In this document: one piece after another, positions 32,685 to 43,238 of the stretch
Layout: every line of letters begins with the position of its first letter
How positions within the stretch are numbered: the stretch's first letter is position 1
Source of the DNA: Shinisaurus crocodilurus
Taxonomy: Eukaryota > Chordata > Lepidosauria > Squamata > Shinisauridae
Assembly (NCBI GenBank): GCA_021292165.1
Contig: CM037880.1
Coordinates: 186,792,868-186,856,867 of the forward strand
Length of the DNA: 64,000 nt
Direction: 5' to 3'
Position numbers and translations under genes: made by a program
The notes under the pieces: generated by a model
Told to the model about the DNA's origin: nothing
Databases searched by the model: none
The model's input: only the letters and a program-made list of their open reading frames with translations

Positions 32685-33865
32685 ATGGTTTTACATCTTG
32701 TCGAGGGGAAACTTCCCACCAGTGTGGGAATTATATATCGAACAGATGGAAAGCTTTTTAATCTCAGCAGGCTGAAAGCAAAAAGTAAGGTAATTACAAC
32801 CTCCGTTGTGGAACTTCAGTATGCTGATGATAATGTGGTCTCCGCACATTCAGAGGATGATCTCCAAACTATCCTAAATGCTTTTGCAGAAGCATACGAA
32901 AAACTTGGTCTCTCACTTAACATCAAAAAAACCAAAGTGCTTCATCAGCAAGTGCAAGCCAATCCTTTGGTGATGCCATCTATCCAGCTTGGCGGGACAA
33001 TACTGGAAAATGTCGATCATTTTCTCTATCTTGGCAGCTATCTTTCTGTTACAGCTAACATCGACAGTGAAATCCAGCATCGTCTGAGCTCCGCAAGTGC
33101 CGCATTTTCTCGAATGAAACATAGAGTGTTCGAGGATCGGGATATTTGTAAGAAGACCAAAACACTGGTTTATGAAGCCATTGTATTACCAACTTTATTG
33201 TATGCCTGCGAAACATGGACTATCTATAAACGTCACTTCCACCTCCTTGAAAGGTTTCATCAACGTTGCCTCCGGAAAATCCTGCAAATTACTTGGGAAG
33301 ATAGGCGAACAAATGTCAGTGTACTGGAAGAAGCAAAGACTACTAGCATTGAAAAAATGATCCTTCAACGCCAACTTCAGTGGACCGGTCATGTTGTTCG
33401 AATGCCTGACTGCCGTCTCCCAAAGCAGTTACTTTACTCCCAACTCAAGGATGGAAAGCGGAATATCGGTGGTCAATATAAGAGGTTTAAAGATGTTCAT
33501 AAGGCTAATCTAAAAAAATGCAATATAAACATCGAAAACTGGGAAGCTCTGGCCCATGAACGATCTAAATGGAGGTTGGCCTTTCACAAAGGTTCCATGG
33601 ACTTTGAAGAAGCCCGAGTGCAAGGTGAAAGGGAGAAACGTGCTAAGCGAAAAGCACGTCAAATGAATCCTTTACAGGACCATCTTCTATCTGGTAACCT
33701 GTGTCCCCACTGTGGGAAGCTGTGTGGATCTAGAATTGGCCTCCACAGTCACTTACGGACCCATCGCTAGAGTCTACACAATCTTCTTTAGAATCTCCTC
33801 CTTTTATCCCGGAAGACAATCTTACTCGGTCACGAGTGATCGCCTGATGATGATGATGATACTGT
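32685..33865 (+). mobile_element. 5'-truncated RTE-like LINE with intact RT end and C-terminal zinc finger
   Basis: A single open frame of 361 codons (32685-33770). It begins in or near the palm (VVELQYADDNVVSAHSEDD, catalytic YADD), continues through LGLSLNIKKTKVL, FLYLGSYLSV, LLYACETWTIYKRH, RCLRKILQITWEDRRTN, QLQWTGHVVRMPDCRLPKQ and GGQYKRFKD, and ends in a C2H2-type finger, CPHCGKLCGSRIGLHSHLRT + H. The 3' end is a GAT microsatellite (33845-33860), as in RTE-type elements. The endonuclease and front of the RT are missing, so it cannot move on its own. It inserted about 0.4 kb upstream of the IMPA1 CpG promoter. The clade assignment is from motif order only. Confidence 0.85.
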
Positions 33866-33866
33866 A

Positions 33867-33975
33867 CAGTAATACCTTGGATTGCAAATAACTTGGTCTC
33901 AGAGCATTTTGCAAGACAAGCAATTAAAAAAAAATTTTTTTTACTTGATAAACAAGCGACGTTTTGCAATACCGT
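33867..33975. mobile_element. Partial mariner-type MITE (CAGTAATACCTTGGATTGCA)
   Basis: Starts with CAGTAATACCTTGGATTGCA and has the 'gagcattttgcaagacaagc' and 'aacaagcgacgttttgcaat' blocks shared in reverse with 53311-53552. The far end is not clear. Confidence 0.6.
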
Positions 33976-34599
33976 GGAGTGCGGGTTGTCTGATTTCAGG
34001 CTTGCTGATCTACCTTAGGCCCCACCCTTTTTTTTTACCAGAGCTCCGAGATGTGCCAACTGGAGCCTGGTGCCAAAGACATACATTTAGAATTGTGTTT
34101 CTTCTCCCAACAGCCACATCATCCTCATCATTATTATATTAAATTTATGTGTCACCGCCCACCACAAAAAACTCCTGAAGCAACTTACACACCCAATACA
34201 GAAATTCGTGATTAATATCACAGGAAAACAACCACCCCAAAACCAATATAAACCTTTTCTCAGAGGGTGCACACAGACAAGGGCCCCTGAAGCTGATTTC
34301 AGGGCCTGGGTACATTCATAAGGGGAGAGGGATCCTTGAAGTATTGGGGTCCCGAGCCATATAGGATAGGTTAAAACCAGCACATTGAATTTGGCCCAGA
34401 AATAAATAAACCAGTGCGGGTGAGCCAGGACTGGGCTTATATGTTCACATTCACCTAGTCCCAGTCAACAACCTGGCCACTGAATTCAGCACTAGCGGCA
34501 GTTACCAAACAATTTTCAAAGGCAGCGCAACATACAACACATTGCAAGTGATCTAACCTAGAAGTTACCAGAGCATAGACCACTGATGACAGGTTATCC

Positions 34600-35521
34600 C
34601 AGTGATGGCGAACCTATGGCACGGGCGCCACAGCTGGCACGCAGGGACCTCTCTGTGGGCACTCGAGCCATTGGTCACCAGATTCGCGAAAAGACTGTCC
34701 CCTTCTGCAAAACACTAATGATTTTGTTCTTTCTCACAGTGTGGAACAGAATGATTTTATTCTAGAATTCCTGTTACAGAATTCTTTTCTACATTGTTAT
34801 CACATTTAAAAGATTTTGAAGAATGATGCACAGAGCATGGCTTGGATGTAAAGCCCTAACAGTTGACCTGAGTGCTGCATGTGTTGCTCTCAAACTAACG
34901 GAGTATGAGCCAAGGTTTGACAAATTATCAGCATGCATGCAATAGCAAAAATCACATTAATTGTGCAAAAGCATGCCCAATGCAAACTTTTACCTAATGC
35001 AGTGTTTGCAGTCCAAGACATAAAGTGTTTAAAATGTGTTAAGCACGTTTAGTTTTCTTGTTTATCTTGCTCATCCTAGTACAGGTTGACTTTTACTTTT
35101 ACTAATCCGACACCTGTAGAAGCAGGGAAAGGACCCGAAGTAAAGCTTGCCCCATACAATTTCAGTCTGGCATATAATCATATTACAAGTTGAGAATACC
35201 TTATCCAAAAATACATGTGCCTAATTATTTTAAAAGTTTGTATAAATTCCCTTCAGGCTATGTGTACAATGTAGTACTATAATAATTTTTTGAGTTGATT
35301 TTTTTTTCAACAAAAAACTGTTTGTATCATTGAAAGTTCTGTTGTTGTGTTTTTCTTTTAAGACAAAAGATGTTCATTAGTTCGGACAACTGTATGAGTT
35401 GTTTTTCTAAAACGAAAACCTCTGTATTCAGGTTTAATTGCAGTGTTGGCACTTTGAAATAAATAAGTTGGTTTTGTGTTGCAGTTTGGGCACTCGGGCT
35501 CAAAAAGGTTCGCCATCACTG
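34600..35521 (+). mobile_element. 922-bp nonautonomous hAT element (copy A)
   Basis: The ends CAGTGATGGCGAAC and GTTCGCCATCACTG are inverted repeats. An exact 8-bp target duplication, GGTTATCC, lies at 34592-34599 and 35522-35529. The interior shows no transposase frame. A second copy of almost the same length is at 59311-60231 in the opposite orientation. Block-by-block similarity between the two is high. Confidence 0.95.
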
Positions 35522-36120
35522 GGTTATCCCCTTGACCCCTTCAGATGGGGTCACAACTGGGCTACCAACTGAAGGTGGTAGAAGACACTCCATGCCATGG
35601 AGGCCACCTGAGCTTCCAGACAATGATGGATCAAGGAGCACCCCCCACAAGCTGCACACCTGCACCTTCAGGGGGAGTGTGACCCCATCCAGAACTCATT
35701 GCACTTCCCCCATCTGGACAGAGGAACCATCCACCAGCAGAGCCTCAGGCTTGTCTGGATTGAGCCTCAGTTTATTGGCTCTCATCCAGTTCATTACCAA
35801 GGCCAGACACCAGTTCAGCACCTCCACACCTGCCTGAGATTAAAAGGAGTAGAAGAGTTGTGTGTCATCAGCATACTGACAACAATGCACCCACACACTC
35901 AAGACGACCCCACACAGCCGTTTCATGTAGATGTTAAACATGAGGGATAGAATCGACCCCTGCGGAACCCACACTGGAGGCTCCAAGGAGCCAAACAATA
36001 CACACACACACCCGCAAAACTCTCCGGAAACGACTGCCCAGGTATGAGCAGAACCACTGCAAAGCAGTGACCCCAACTCAGACAGCTGATCTAGAAGGAT
36101 ACCATGATCAATCATATTGA

Positions 36121-36889
36121 GTGGCGTAGTGGTGAGAGTGTTGGACTGGGACCCGGGAGATCCGGGTTCTAGTCCCCGCTCGGCCATGAAACTCACTGGG
36201 TGACTTTGGGCCAGTCACTGACTCTCAGCCTAACCTACCTCACAGGGCTGTTGTGATAAAATGGAGAGGAGGAGATTATGTAAGCCGCCTTGGGTACCTT
36301 TCAGGAAAAAAAAGGCAGGATATAAATATAAATAAAATATGTGAAGGAAGGAGCCTTGGGGGTTCACGCACGCACGCACGCACGCACGCACGCACACACC
36401 TCTTGTGTGAAGCGGCTGGAGGCAGGGTGGGGTGTGCATAGTTCCTCTAGAATGGATGGCGCCTGGAAGTCCAGGCTAAAAGCTTTCAAGTGCAAATGTC
36501 ATGAGTCTCCCTTCCCCCTGCCTGGCCAGGTGAAGTGCGTCATGATTGGCTAAGAAGCAGCAGAGCTACAGGGGGGAGGGGAGGGGGGGAAGGGTATATT
36601 CCCCAAAGCGTGGGTTTTTGTCTTTGTCTGTCTTGGTTCATCACGTGGTTGCTAGCTGTGGAGTAATGGCAGCAAGCCAAGCAGAGGCCCAAGCTCTTGG
36701 GGGGGACCCTCAGGAACCGACCCCAGGTAGCTCCTGGTGAAATTAGCTGAATGAGGGCTCTGGTGAAGGCAGGCCCTGTGGAGGGCTACCCATCTCGGAC
36801 CTTCAGCTCAGGGGGTCTTGGTTTCTTTGGGGTAGGAAAGGGTGGGGCTGTGGCGGGCCAACCAGCCCCCCCCCTTCCTCCACATAATA
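36121..36889 (+). mobile_element. Composite insertion: 5'-truncated Sauria SINE plus ~540 bp of promoter-like sequence
   Basis: The unit is flanked by the 7-bp direct repeat ATATTGA (36114-36120 and 36890-36896), and the host LINE resumes directly after it. It begins inside the SINE head ('gtggcgtagtggtgagagtg'), runs through the SINE tail to about 36340, then continues with CGCA repeats (36366-36394). It next shows a CCAAT motif ('tgattggctaag', 36543), a G-rich GC-box stretch, a TATA-like 'gggtatattcc' and a short ATG frame (36666, MAASQAEAQALGGDPQEPTP) ending at a GT. The whole looks like one insertion event; function is unknown. Confidence 0.65.
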
Positions 36890-37200
36890 ATATTGAATGC
36901 TGCTGAGAAATCATGGGGTATCACGGGGACACACTTCCCATCTCTCGCCCAACACAGGCCATTATACAGGGCAACCAAGGCAGTCTCAGTACCAAAACTG
37001 GGCCTGAAGCCCTGAAATGAAAAATCAGTCTCATCAAAGAGTGTCTGGATCTAGTCAGTGATCACCCGCTCAAGGAACTTGCTCAGGAGTAGGACCGAGG
37101 TGCAACCTGAAACTATCTCTGTACTTGATAGTGGTAGTGCTGTAGTGGCAACTTTGAAGTGCTGGCATTCATTAAGATCAGGGGCAGTGCTAGGTACTGA

Positions 37201-37645
37201 GAAGATCCAGGGCTCTCAGGCCCATAGGACAAAAAAAAAAAGCACAAATTTGCTTATGCTAATTTACATATGCTCTAAAGTGTGTGTGTGTTTTTAAAGG
37301 ACCCTGTCTCCTAAGGACACACCTTTGTAAAAAGGGATGTATGGACGGGAGAGGAGGGCATTTGATTTCAGGGGGAAAAAACCTCAGGCAAGAAGATTCA
37401 GGGGGCAGGGCAGCAGGAAGGGAAGCACATGTGGGCAAAAAGCCAGCTAATCCAGGGGGATCAGATGCAACAGAGATCATCAGGGCCCCTGTACCTTTAC
37501 TTCAGCAAGTGCCCATGGACAGCAGGGTGGTGGGGAAGGTAGCCTCTCAGAGACTCGGGGCACCAGCTCTAGTAGGTCACCCCCTAACACCGCCTCTTAT
37601 ATTTCCCATAGCCACAACCTCAAGGAGAGTCCTAAAATTCAGGCA
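37201..37645. other. Unassigned sequence between LINE and SINE
   Basis: The + frame 37284-37679 (131 codons) is K/G-rich with no recognisable domain. No gene supported. Confidence 0.4.
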
Positions 37646-37812
37646 GTTATGTTGGCTTATGCTGGCTCAGCTTGTCTGAGTGTGGAAAGCTAAGCAGGGT
37701 CAAGCCTGGTTATTACTTGGATGGGAGACCTCTCCTTTAGTTTCCTGCATTGAGCAGGGGGTTGGACTCGATAGCCTTGTAGGCTCCTTCCAACTCTATG
37801 ATCTATGAAATC
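37646..37812 (+). mobile_element. 5S rRNA-derived SINE (copy 4)
   Basis: Head with 'ggaaagctaagcagggtcaa' and 'ttacttggatgggagacctc', CR1-like tail 'cagggggttggactcgatag' and 'ctccttccaactctatga'. Confidence 0.85.
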
Positions 37813-39353
37813 CATATCAACAGACTAGTTCTAGCAGTTTATCTCCACCAGAAGCAGGTCTTTATCTCCACAAGACCAGGCCGCCCCAAAAGGCGTTGCA
37901 TTACTAGGAACAATATATTGTTGCTGGGAAAATGCATTTCCTCTCGGCTACTGTGAGAATTGCAGCTAAGCTCAGAGGGATACAGATTACACCAGTGTCC
38001 CTGTGAACCCCGGCTCCACTACACCACTGAATATTAGTCCTACTTAGAGTAGACCCATTGAAATGAATAGGGTTCAAGTTAGACTGACATTGGATACAAC
38101 CCAGTGTCTGCAGCCTCCTCCCACTTTCCATTTTAAGCCTGTAATCATATTAGCAATATTTCTATATCGCTTCACATTTGCACAAGTCTTGAAGCAGTTT
38201 ACAAAAGAATGCAATAAATACAATGAATAGTACCATATTAGAGACTGATTCAAAAGACACTTCATGGCCCAGGGAAAGCCAAAGTTAAATATATACATTT
38301 TCAATAAATGCCTAAAATGCACCAGCATTGAGGCCTGGCACACTAGAGAGGGGAGAATTCCAAATGCAGACATTCCTGGCTTGAATATCAGCCACTTTTC
38401 CCCCTCCCCACTTTTTGTTTTGTTTACCATCTTGCCTGATGAAAAGTTCAAGAGAATTTGAAAGCTTGCACAGTATTTTGTGACCTTTGAGTTAGCCTAA
38501 TAAAGGTATTACAGTGATGTAGATTTGGGAAATTTTATTTTGGAACATAGAACTGAAGAATTCGGAGCTCAGGAATTTGAGTATCACAACTGAACAGAGC
38601 TCACAATCCTTCAGTACAAAAATTCACTCCTGGTAACTCCCCATCCCAAACGTTCTTCATTTTGGCAGTCTAATTTTCTTAGGTTGGAGGAAGAGGATGT
38701 CATTTTGTTGTTATTGTTAAATATTTGGGAGTCAGAAGCTCTTGCTGAGCTTCAAATCACCCTGAGATCTTCCAGTAGATCCCAGTCCTACCCACTCCTG
38801 CTCTAGAGAAACAAAACACATGAGCGATTATAGGTTTAGCATTTGCATATGCACTCAGGGTGCAGAAGAATACATGAAAACAACAAGTCAGATATTTCCA
38901 TTCTGCTTTTGGAGGTATACTGATAAGGTACCCTGCAAAGAAAAATGCAAATTGTCTCAGCCGGAGTTTTGAGAAAACAGTAAAAGAGGGACCAGAAGCT
39001 TCCCTGTGCACTAAAGACCTGGATTTCTATAAATCAGTTTCTAAGTTCTGTTCTACTTCTTTACACTAAATAATGTAACTAATGTTTTAATGTAAGTGAA
39101 TTAGAAGAAGAGGAGGGGAAGGTTCCTCAACATTTTAACAACTGAGCAGAAGAGGGAATTTGGGAGGTATGTGGGTGGTATCATTATATAGTTTAATGAC
39201 GGGGTGACACTGGACTTTGTTGTATCTCGGTGGAGTCAAGAGTTTGCTGCTGTTATTCTGTTCTTTCCTACCTTCCTTACTGATGTGTAATCCAACTCTT
39301 CCATGAGAGACGGTTGCACCTTGTTACCCAGAAAAAACTACTGAAATGATCTT
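37813..39353. other. Intergenic stretch, no gene seen
   Basis: Short frames only. About 38405-38500 resembles a MITE end ('gaaagcttgcacagtatttt'), and 38760-38800 resembles a common interspersed 'gtaggactgggatctactgg' repeat on the reverse strand. Confidence 0.4.
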
Positions 39354-39490
39354 TTACACAGTTATCAAAGTTTCAACAGTCTTGTTGTCTTCCTTTGCAT
39401 CTGGTCTTCCTACTTTAAATGAAAGGAAAAGGCTCCAGAGAACACCGAATACAAGAAATGCAAAAATCACAGGGACCTGTACTGTGTAGA
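39354..39490 (-). CDS. Possible last exon of an unidentified single-pass membrane protein
   Basis: On the reverse strand an acceptor-like 'tttatttctttatag' precedes 39490. The downstream frame reads YTVQVPVIFAFLVFGVLWSL then FLSFKVGRPDAKEDNKTVET + LITV and stops at 39354. The first part is a plausible 20-residue membrane segment, the second a charged cytosolic tail. I do not recognise the family, and it does not match what I know of SLC10A5, the gene expected between IMPA1 and ZFAND1. No partner exon with good splice sites was found, so this may be chance or a remnant. Confidence 0.22.
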
Positions 39491-40101
39491 CTATAAAGAA
39501 ATAAATACAGGAATAAAAATGCATAGAAGATGTCATGCAAAATCACAATTTACAAAGATTAACATATGCAAATACAAAATACAAAAAATAGAACAAGGTA
39601 TGAAACAGTTTGGAGAAATGGCAATTTCTTCATAGCCTACACGGTCCAGGTTCCTGTGCTTTTTGCATTTATTTGTATTCATCCTACTGAACATACTGTT
39701 AAAAATAATTGATAGATCCCATCATACTTTTAATAATGATTTCATAGTATGTATAACTATGTCCAGGTCAGAGAATAAGTATTAAAAGAAAATTTCCCCG
39801 GTATGAATACAAGTGGCATATTCCATCTTCTTTACATTCAGGATTGCTCTTAGGCATTTCTTTAAAATTTAAAATAGATACAAATAGTTCCTACAGTCAC
39901 CAAGTATATGCTCAAATAACCTTTTGCAAAACAGTACCATCAGAAAATACAGTTCCCAATGTTACTTGCAAAATTTCCATTCTTTTCAATACACCAGCAT
40001 TGGATTAGAGAATGTAAGTATCTGATGACATTGAACTGTTCTGTATTGTACTATTACCAGCAGAACTACCCACATTTCACCAGGTTTTCAGAGAAACTAT
40101 C
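39491..40101. other. Intergenic stretch, no gene seen
   Basis: AT-rich, no recognised repeat or exon. Confidence 0.4.
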
Positions 40102-40125
40102 TGTGGAGAAAGCCCAACACAGGTT

Positions 40126-40170
<45 letters not shown>

Positions 40171-40893
40171 CTTTCGCCCAAGGGAGGGGGCAGGGGAGGG
40201 GGGATGAAGTCATCGGAGAAGTAGCAGACAGACCATCATCCCCAACAAAGGAGGGTCTCGGTGGAGATCCACAAAACCAAGGAAGAGCCATCAAGGATCA
40301 TCAAGCTATCAGGGCAGTCTCAAAGAGCTGCAGAGTACCAGTACGTCACCTTCTTCCCGGGCAGGGATAAGCCCACCTGAACGAAGGGGGCAGGCAGAAG
40401 CCCCCACCTGACCTAGAGGGCGGAGAAGCAGGAACTCAGGGGTAGAAAACCCCTCTCCCTTCCGGGTTTGGGTTGTTGGGAACCACGGGTACGCCAGGGC
40501 CAGATCCACCTTAAAGCAAGCAGTCTGGGTACACCATTCTCAGCCACGCCGCGCCGATCTGGAGCTAGGCTGAAACAGACTAGGAGTATTGTCTTTGATC
40601 TAAGGACAGACAAGGTTCACTCTGCTAGCCTGGGAGCCTGCTCATTGGGTAAGACGGGGGTCAGCTAAGGTTGTGTTGACAGTAACGTATGTCTGGAGAG
40701 CTGCTAGTTCCGAGCTGTGTTATTGTATAAACAAATAAAAGCCTTATTTGGTCATTTAAAGGGCTGTGGTTTTTCCTCTTGTACGCGAAAGCCTTGGAGG
40801 TGATTGCCAGAGTTTATACAGCCTGTATCTCATTGCCGGTTAACCCTATAATTGCTGAACTCACGCAAAGGATCCTGTTGCTGATCCTTCACA
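40102..40893 (+). mobile_element. Solo LTR, forward copy
   Basis: Begins TGTGGAGAAAGC and ends TGATCCTTCACA (TG...CA). An exact 5-bp target duplication, CTATC, lies at 40097-40101 and 40894-40898. An AATAAA-type signal sits in 'ataaacaaataaaagcctta' near 40727-40746. It contains an expanded AC microsatellite (40129-40168). No internal retroviral or retrotransposon coding region adjoins it. The sister copy is at 55136-55907. Confidence 0.93.
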
Positions 40894-41043
40894 CTATCTA
40901 AGTTCACATACTTATATATCTTTAGTTACTGATATCTTTCACTACAGATCATAATTCAGATAAGAATTGCCCCACAGATATTTTGCTGTGCAGTGTAGTC
41001 ATTTCAAAAGACAAAAAAGTGAAATGCACCGTTAGCACAGATT

Positions 41044-41385
41044 TTACATATTAACATATGTAATATTATATAGATTAATATATGTAATATTACATATTAA
41101 TATATTCAAACATATTAATATAGTCAGGTTTTTGAGCAATGCTTGTACTATGCTTTCCTTTTTCATATCAAGTATGATCAGTTGTCTGTATTTTTTCTCT
41201 ATTGCAGTGTAGAGAACACATTTAAGATCTACAGCAGTGAGACTTCCATATTCACAATGTCTATAGCCAATTACTACTGTAAAAGTTTGACTTTTATTAT
41301 GTATTTTCTTATATTCACTCTCAAGTGTTTCTGTTAATTGCTTTGATTCACTTTTGTTGTTGTTTACAAGAAACCATTGGGACAT
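41044..41385 (-). other. Unidentified 113-codon frame, probably not a gene
   Basis: The frame (SQTFTVVIGYRHCEYGSLTA, IEKKYRQLIILDMKKESIVQ) looks more protein-like than its surroundings, but I recognise no family and see no splice sites. The last 25 codons run into an AT palindromic repeat (41044-41120). It may be a remnant of a decayed gene or transposon. Confidence 0.15.
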
Positions 41386-41709
41386 TTATTTTGTGCACTG
41401 GTCTGGCCAGTGTCCAATATTTTTGGCAAGTGGAACTGTCAGTGTTGCAGTAGTAGTAGAAGCTACAGTTGATAAAATTCTCCCATCTACAGGTTTACCG
41501 TAATTTGATCATCCTATTGACATCCATTTAGCAGTGGCAACCAACCATTACTTTCAGGCTATCTGATGACATCACAGATAACTGTTGGGAGTACAAATAG
41601 AATGATTTTCAAAAGAATAATTAAAACTATAAAAAAATGCTAAACAATTCAAAAAGAACATGCTATTGCAAGATACCCACAAGATCATATGCATGAACTG
41701 CCTAGGGGG

Positions 41710-42420
41710 TTCAAACGGAATTCAGTGTCGCCAAAGGTTTGTTGTAAAAGAAACAGCATTTCCTAGAGAATGATAGCCAACTCTCCCTCAGTAAAGTAGT
41801 CCATAGCACCAAGGCCACCATGGATAAGTCTTTGTAGCATAATAGAATGAACTTCACATAACAAATGGACAGAATCTTGAACAGAGCTACTGATACAGGC
41901 CTGTGGCTCATGCTGGCTCAGCTTGTCTGAGCGTGGAAAGCTAAGCAGGGTCAGGCCTGGTTATTACTTAGATAGGAGACCCCTCCTCTAGTTTCCTGCA
42001 TTGAGCAGGGGGTTGGACTCGATAGCCTTGTAGGCTCCTTCCATCTCTGAAATCTCTGGGGTGACATAGACTGAGGCACTGTGGTTGAAAAATTTTATGT
42101 GCAACCTCAATTCTTCCTTCTAGCCCAAATAGCTGTTGTCTCTTGGGCTAGATTGGAGAACGTAGGCTCCATAAATGTATCCTGTGGTAAAAAGCATAGT
42201 GCTACAGAAGCTGCATGCATGGCTGTACCTCCACTGCCTGGGACAGCACCATTGCAGCAGGGTGCGCAGCTGATACAGTATGTAGCATATAAAAGCTTAG
42301 AGTCTTTGACAATCGCCACCACATATTCCCTTTTCTTGTTGGAGTGGTTACATCTTGATTTCTGGTTATTTCCCTCTAAATTTTCCAAAAATTCCTGGGG
42401 GTAAAAGTGTTTCCGAAGCC
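41710..42420 (-). pseudogene. Possible decayed coding remnant split by a SINE
   Basis: On the reverse strand, frames on both sides of the SINE at 41897-42056 read like protein but switch frame and contain stops: DSKLLYATYCISCAPCCNGA and ETTAIWARRKN, then ELRLHIKFFNHSASVYVTPE and, beyond the SINE, MLQRLIHGGLGAMDYFTEGE and LLQQTFGDTEFRLNPLG. I cannot name the source protein. A processed pseudogene or a LINE remnant are both possible. Confidence 0.25.
41897..42056 (+). mobile_element. 5S rRNA-derived SINE (copy 5)
   Basis: Head 'ggaaagctaagcagggtcag' and 'ttacttagataggagacccc', CR1-like tail 'cagggggttggactcgatag', then 'ctccttccatctctgaaat'. Confidence 0.85.
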
Positions 42421-42702
42421 TTCACCTCTCTACCTACATGTAGGAATAAGCCAGCACAGATTAAGCATGACAGGTAGAACCTCCAGCTCAGCAGCTGTCA
42501 ACTCAAACTCAGTTATTTTCAGTGGTGATAGCATAGCGCTCACATAATTTTGAGAGGCATCAAGTGATAAGTAAATACTTGCCCTACTTTGGAGTGGAAT
42601 AAGCTAAATACAGAAATATGGCCATGTCTAAACTGAATTCATGTCAGTAAGAAAACAGAACAGCCTTATACCTTGGGAGTTATATACGGTATATATAAAA
42701 GA

Positions 42703-42913
42703 GAGCCAGTGTGGCGGTAGTGGTTAGAGTGTTGGGCTGGGACTCGGGAGATCTGGGTTCTAGTCCCCATTTGGCCATGAAGCTCACTGGGTGACTCTCA
42801 GCCTAACCTACCTTGCAGGGCTGTTGTGAGAATAAAAGGGAGAGGAGGAGGAGGATAATGTAAGCGGCCTTGGGTTCCTTGCAAGAGGAAAAAAGGCAGG
42901 ATATAAATGCAAT

Positions 42914-42935
<22 letters not shown>
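42703..42935 (+). mobile_element. Sauria SINE (left member of an inverted pair)
   Basis: 'gagccagtgtggcggtagtg' head, 'gggttctagtcc' B box, tail 'aggcaggatataaatgc'. It has lost the 'gggccagtcactg' block. It ends in the AAT microsatellite and faces the copy at 43016-43238. Confidence 0.88.
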
Positions 42936-42963
<28 letters not shown>

Positions 42964-42981
42964 TATTATTATTATTATTAT
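42914..42981. repeat. (AAT)n / (ATT)n palindromic microsatellite
   Basis: A run of AAT/TAA triplets (42914-42961) passes directly into a run of ATT/TTA (42962-42981), giving a self-complementary tract between two inverted SINEs. Confidence 0.9.
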
Positions 42982-43015
42982 TCTCCCAGAGCACTGATTA
43001 CTAATAATAATAATT

Positions 43016-43238
43016 ATTATTATACCCCGCCTTTTTCCCCACAAGGAACCCAAGGCGGCTTACATAATCCTCCTCCTCCTCTCCATTTTATCCTCACAAC
43101 AACCCTGTGAGGTAGGTTAGGCTGAGAGTCAGTGACTGGCCCAAAGTCACCCAGTGAGTTTCATGGCTGAGCGGGGACTAGAACCCGGCTCTCCCGAGTC
43201 CCAGTCCAACACTGTCACCACTACGCCACCCTGGCTCC
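43016..43238 (-). mobile_element. Sauria SINE (right member of the inverted pair)
   Basis: Reverse copy with all blocks: tail 'ataccccgcctttttcccca' on the left, head ending 'acgccaccctggctcc' at 43238. It lies about 100 nt beyond the ZFAND1 stop codon and is in sense orientation to ZFAND1 transcription. Confidence 0.9.

Larger units (their letters stand above)
34130..37200 (-). mobile_element. L2-like LINE, reverse, split by two later insertions
   Basis: The pieces 34130-34599, 35522-36120 and 36890-37200 form one element read on the reverse strand: RT palm region with 'YADDTQLF' near 35845-35875 (frame WVPQGSILSLMFNIYMKRL), then the C-terminal part and 3' UTR. It is interrupted by the hAT at 34600-35521 and the composite insertion at 36121-36889. 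No long frame remains. Confidence 0.78.

Noticed and set aside
32685..33770. 361-codon frame as a host or domesticated gene
   Set aside because: YADD, GHVVRMPDCRLPK and the C2H2 tail are standard for this LINE type; no host promoter, splice or conservation evidence from this window.
35532..35950. 100-codon + strand frames
   Set aside because: Antisense of an L2-like LINE reverse transcriptase region.
36253..36441. Frame with ARTHARTHART repeats
   Set aside because: Translation of a CGCA microsatellite following a SINE.
42081..42404. 107-codon + strand frame resembling an RCC1-type repeat (VSCGKKHSATEA)
   Set aside because: Only one short resemblance, no repeat periodicity, and the reverse strand reads at least as protein-like.
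42803..43110. Frames with poly-N, poly-I and poly-Y
   Set aside because: Translation of the AAT/ATT microsatellite.
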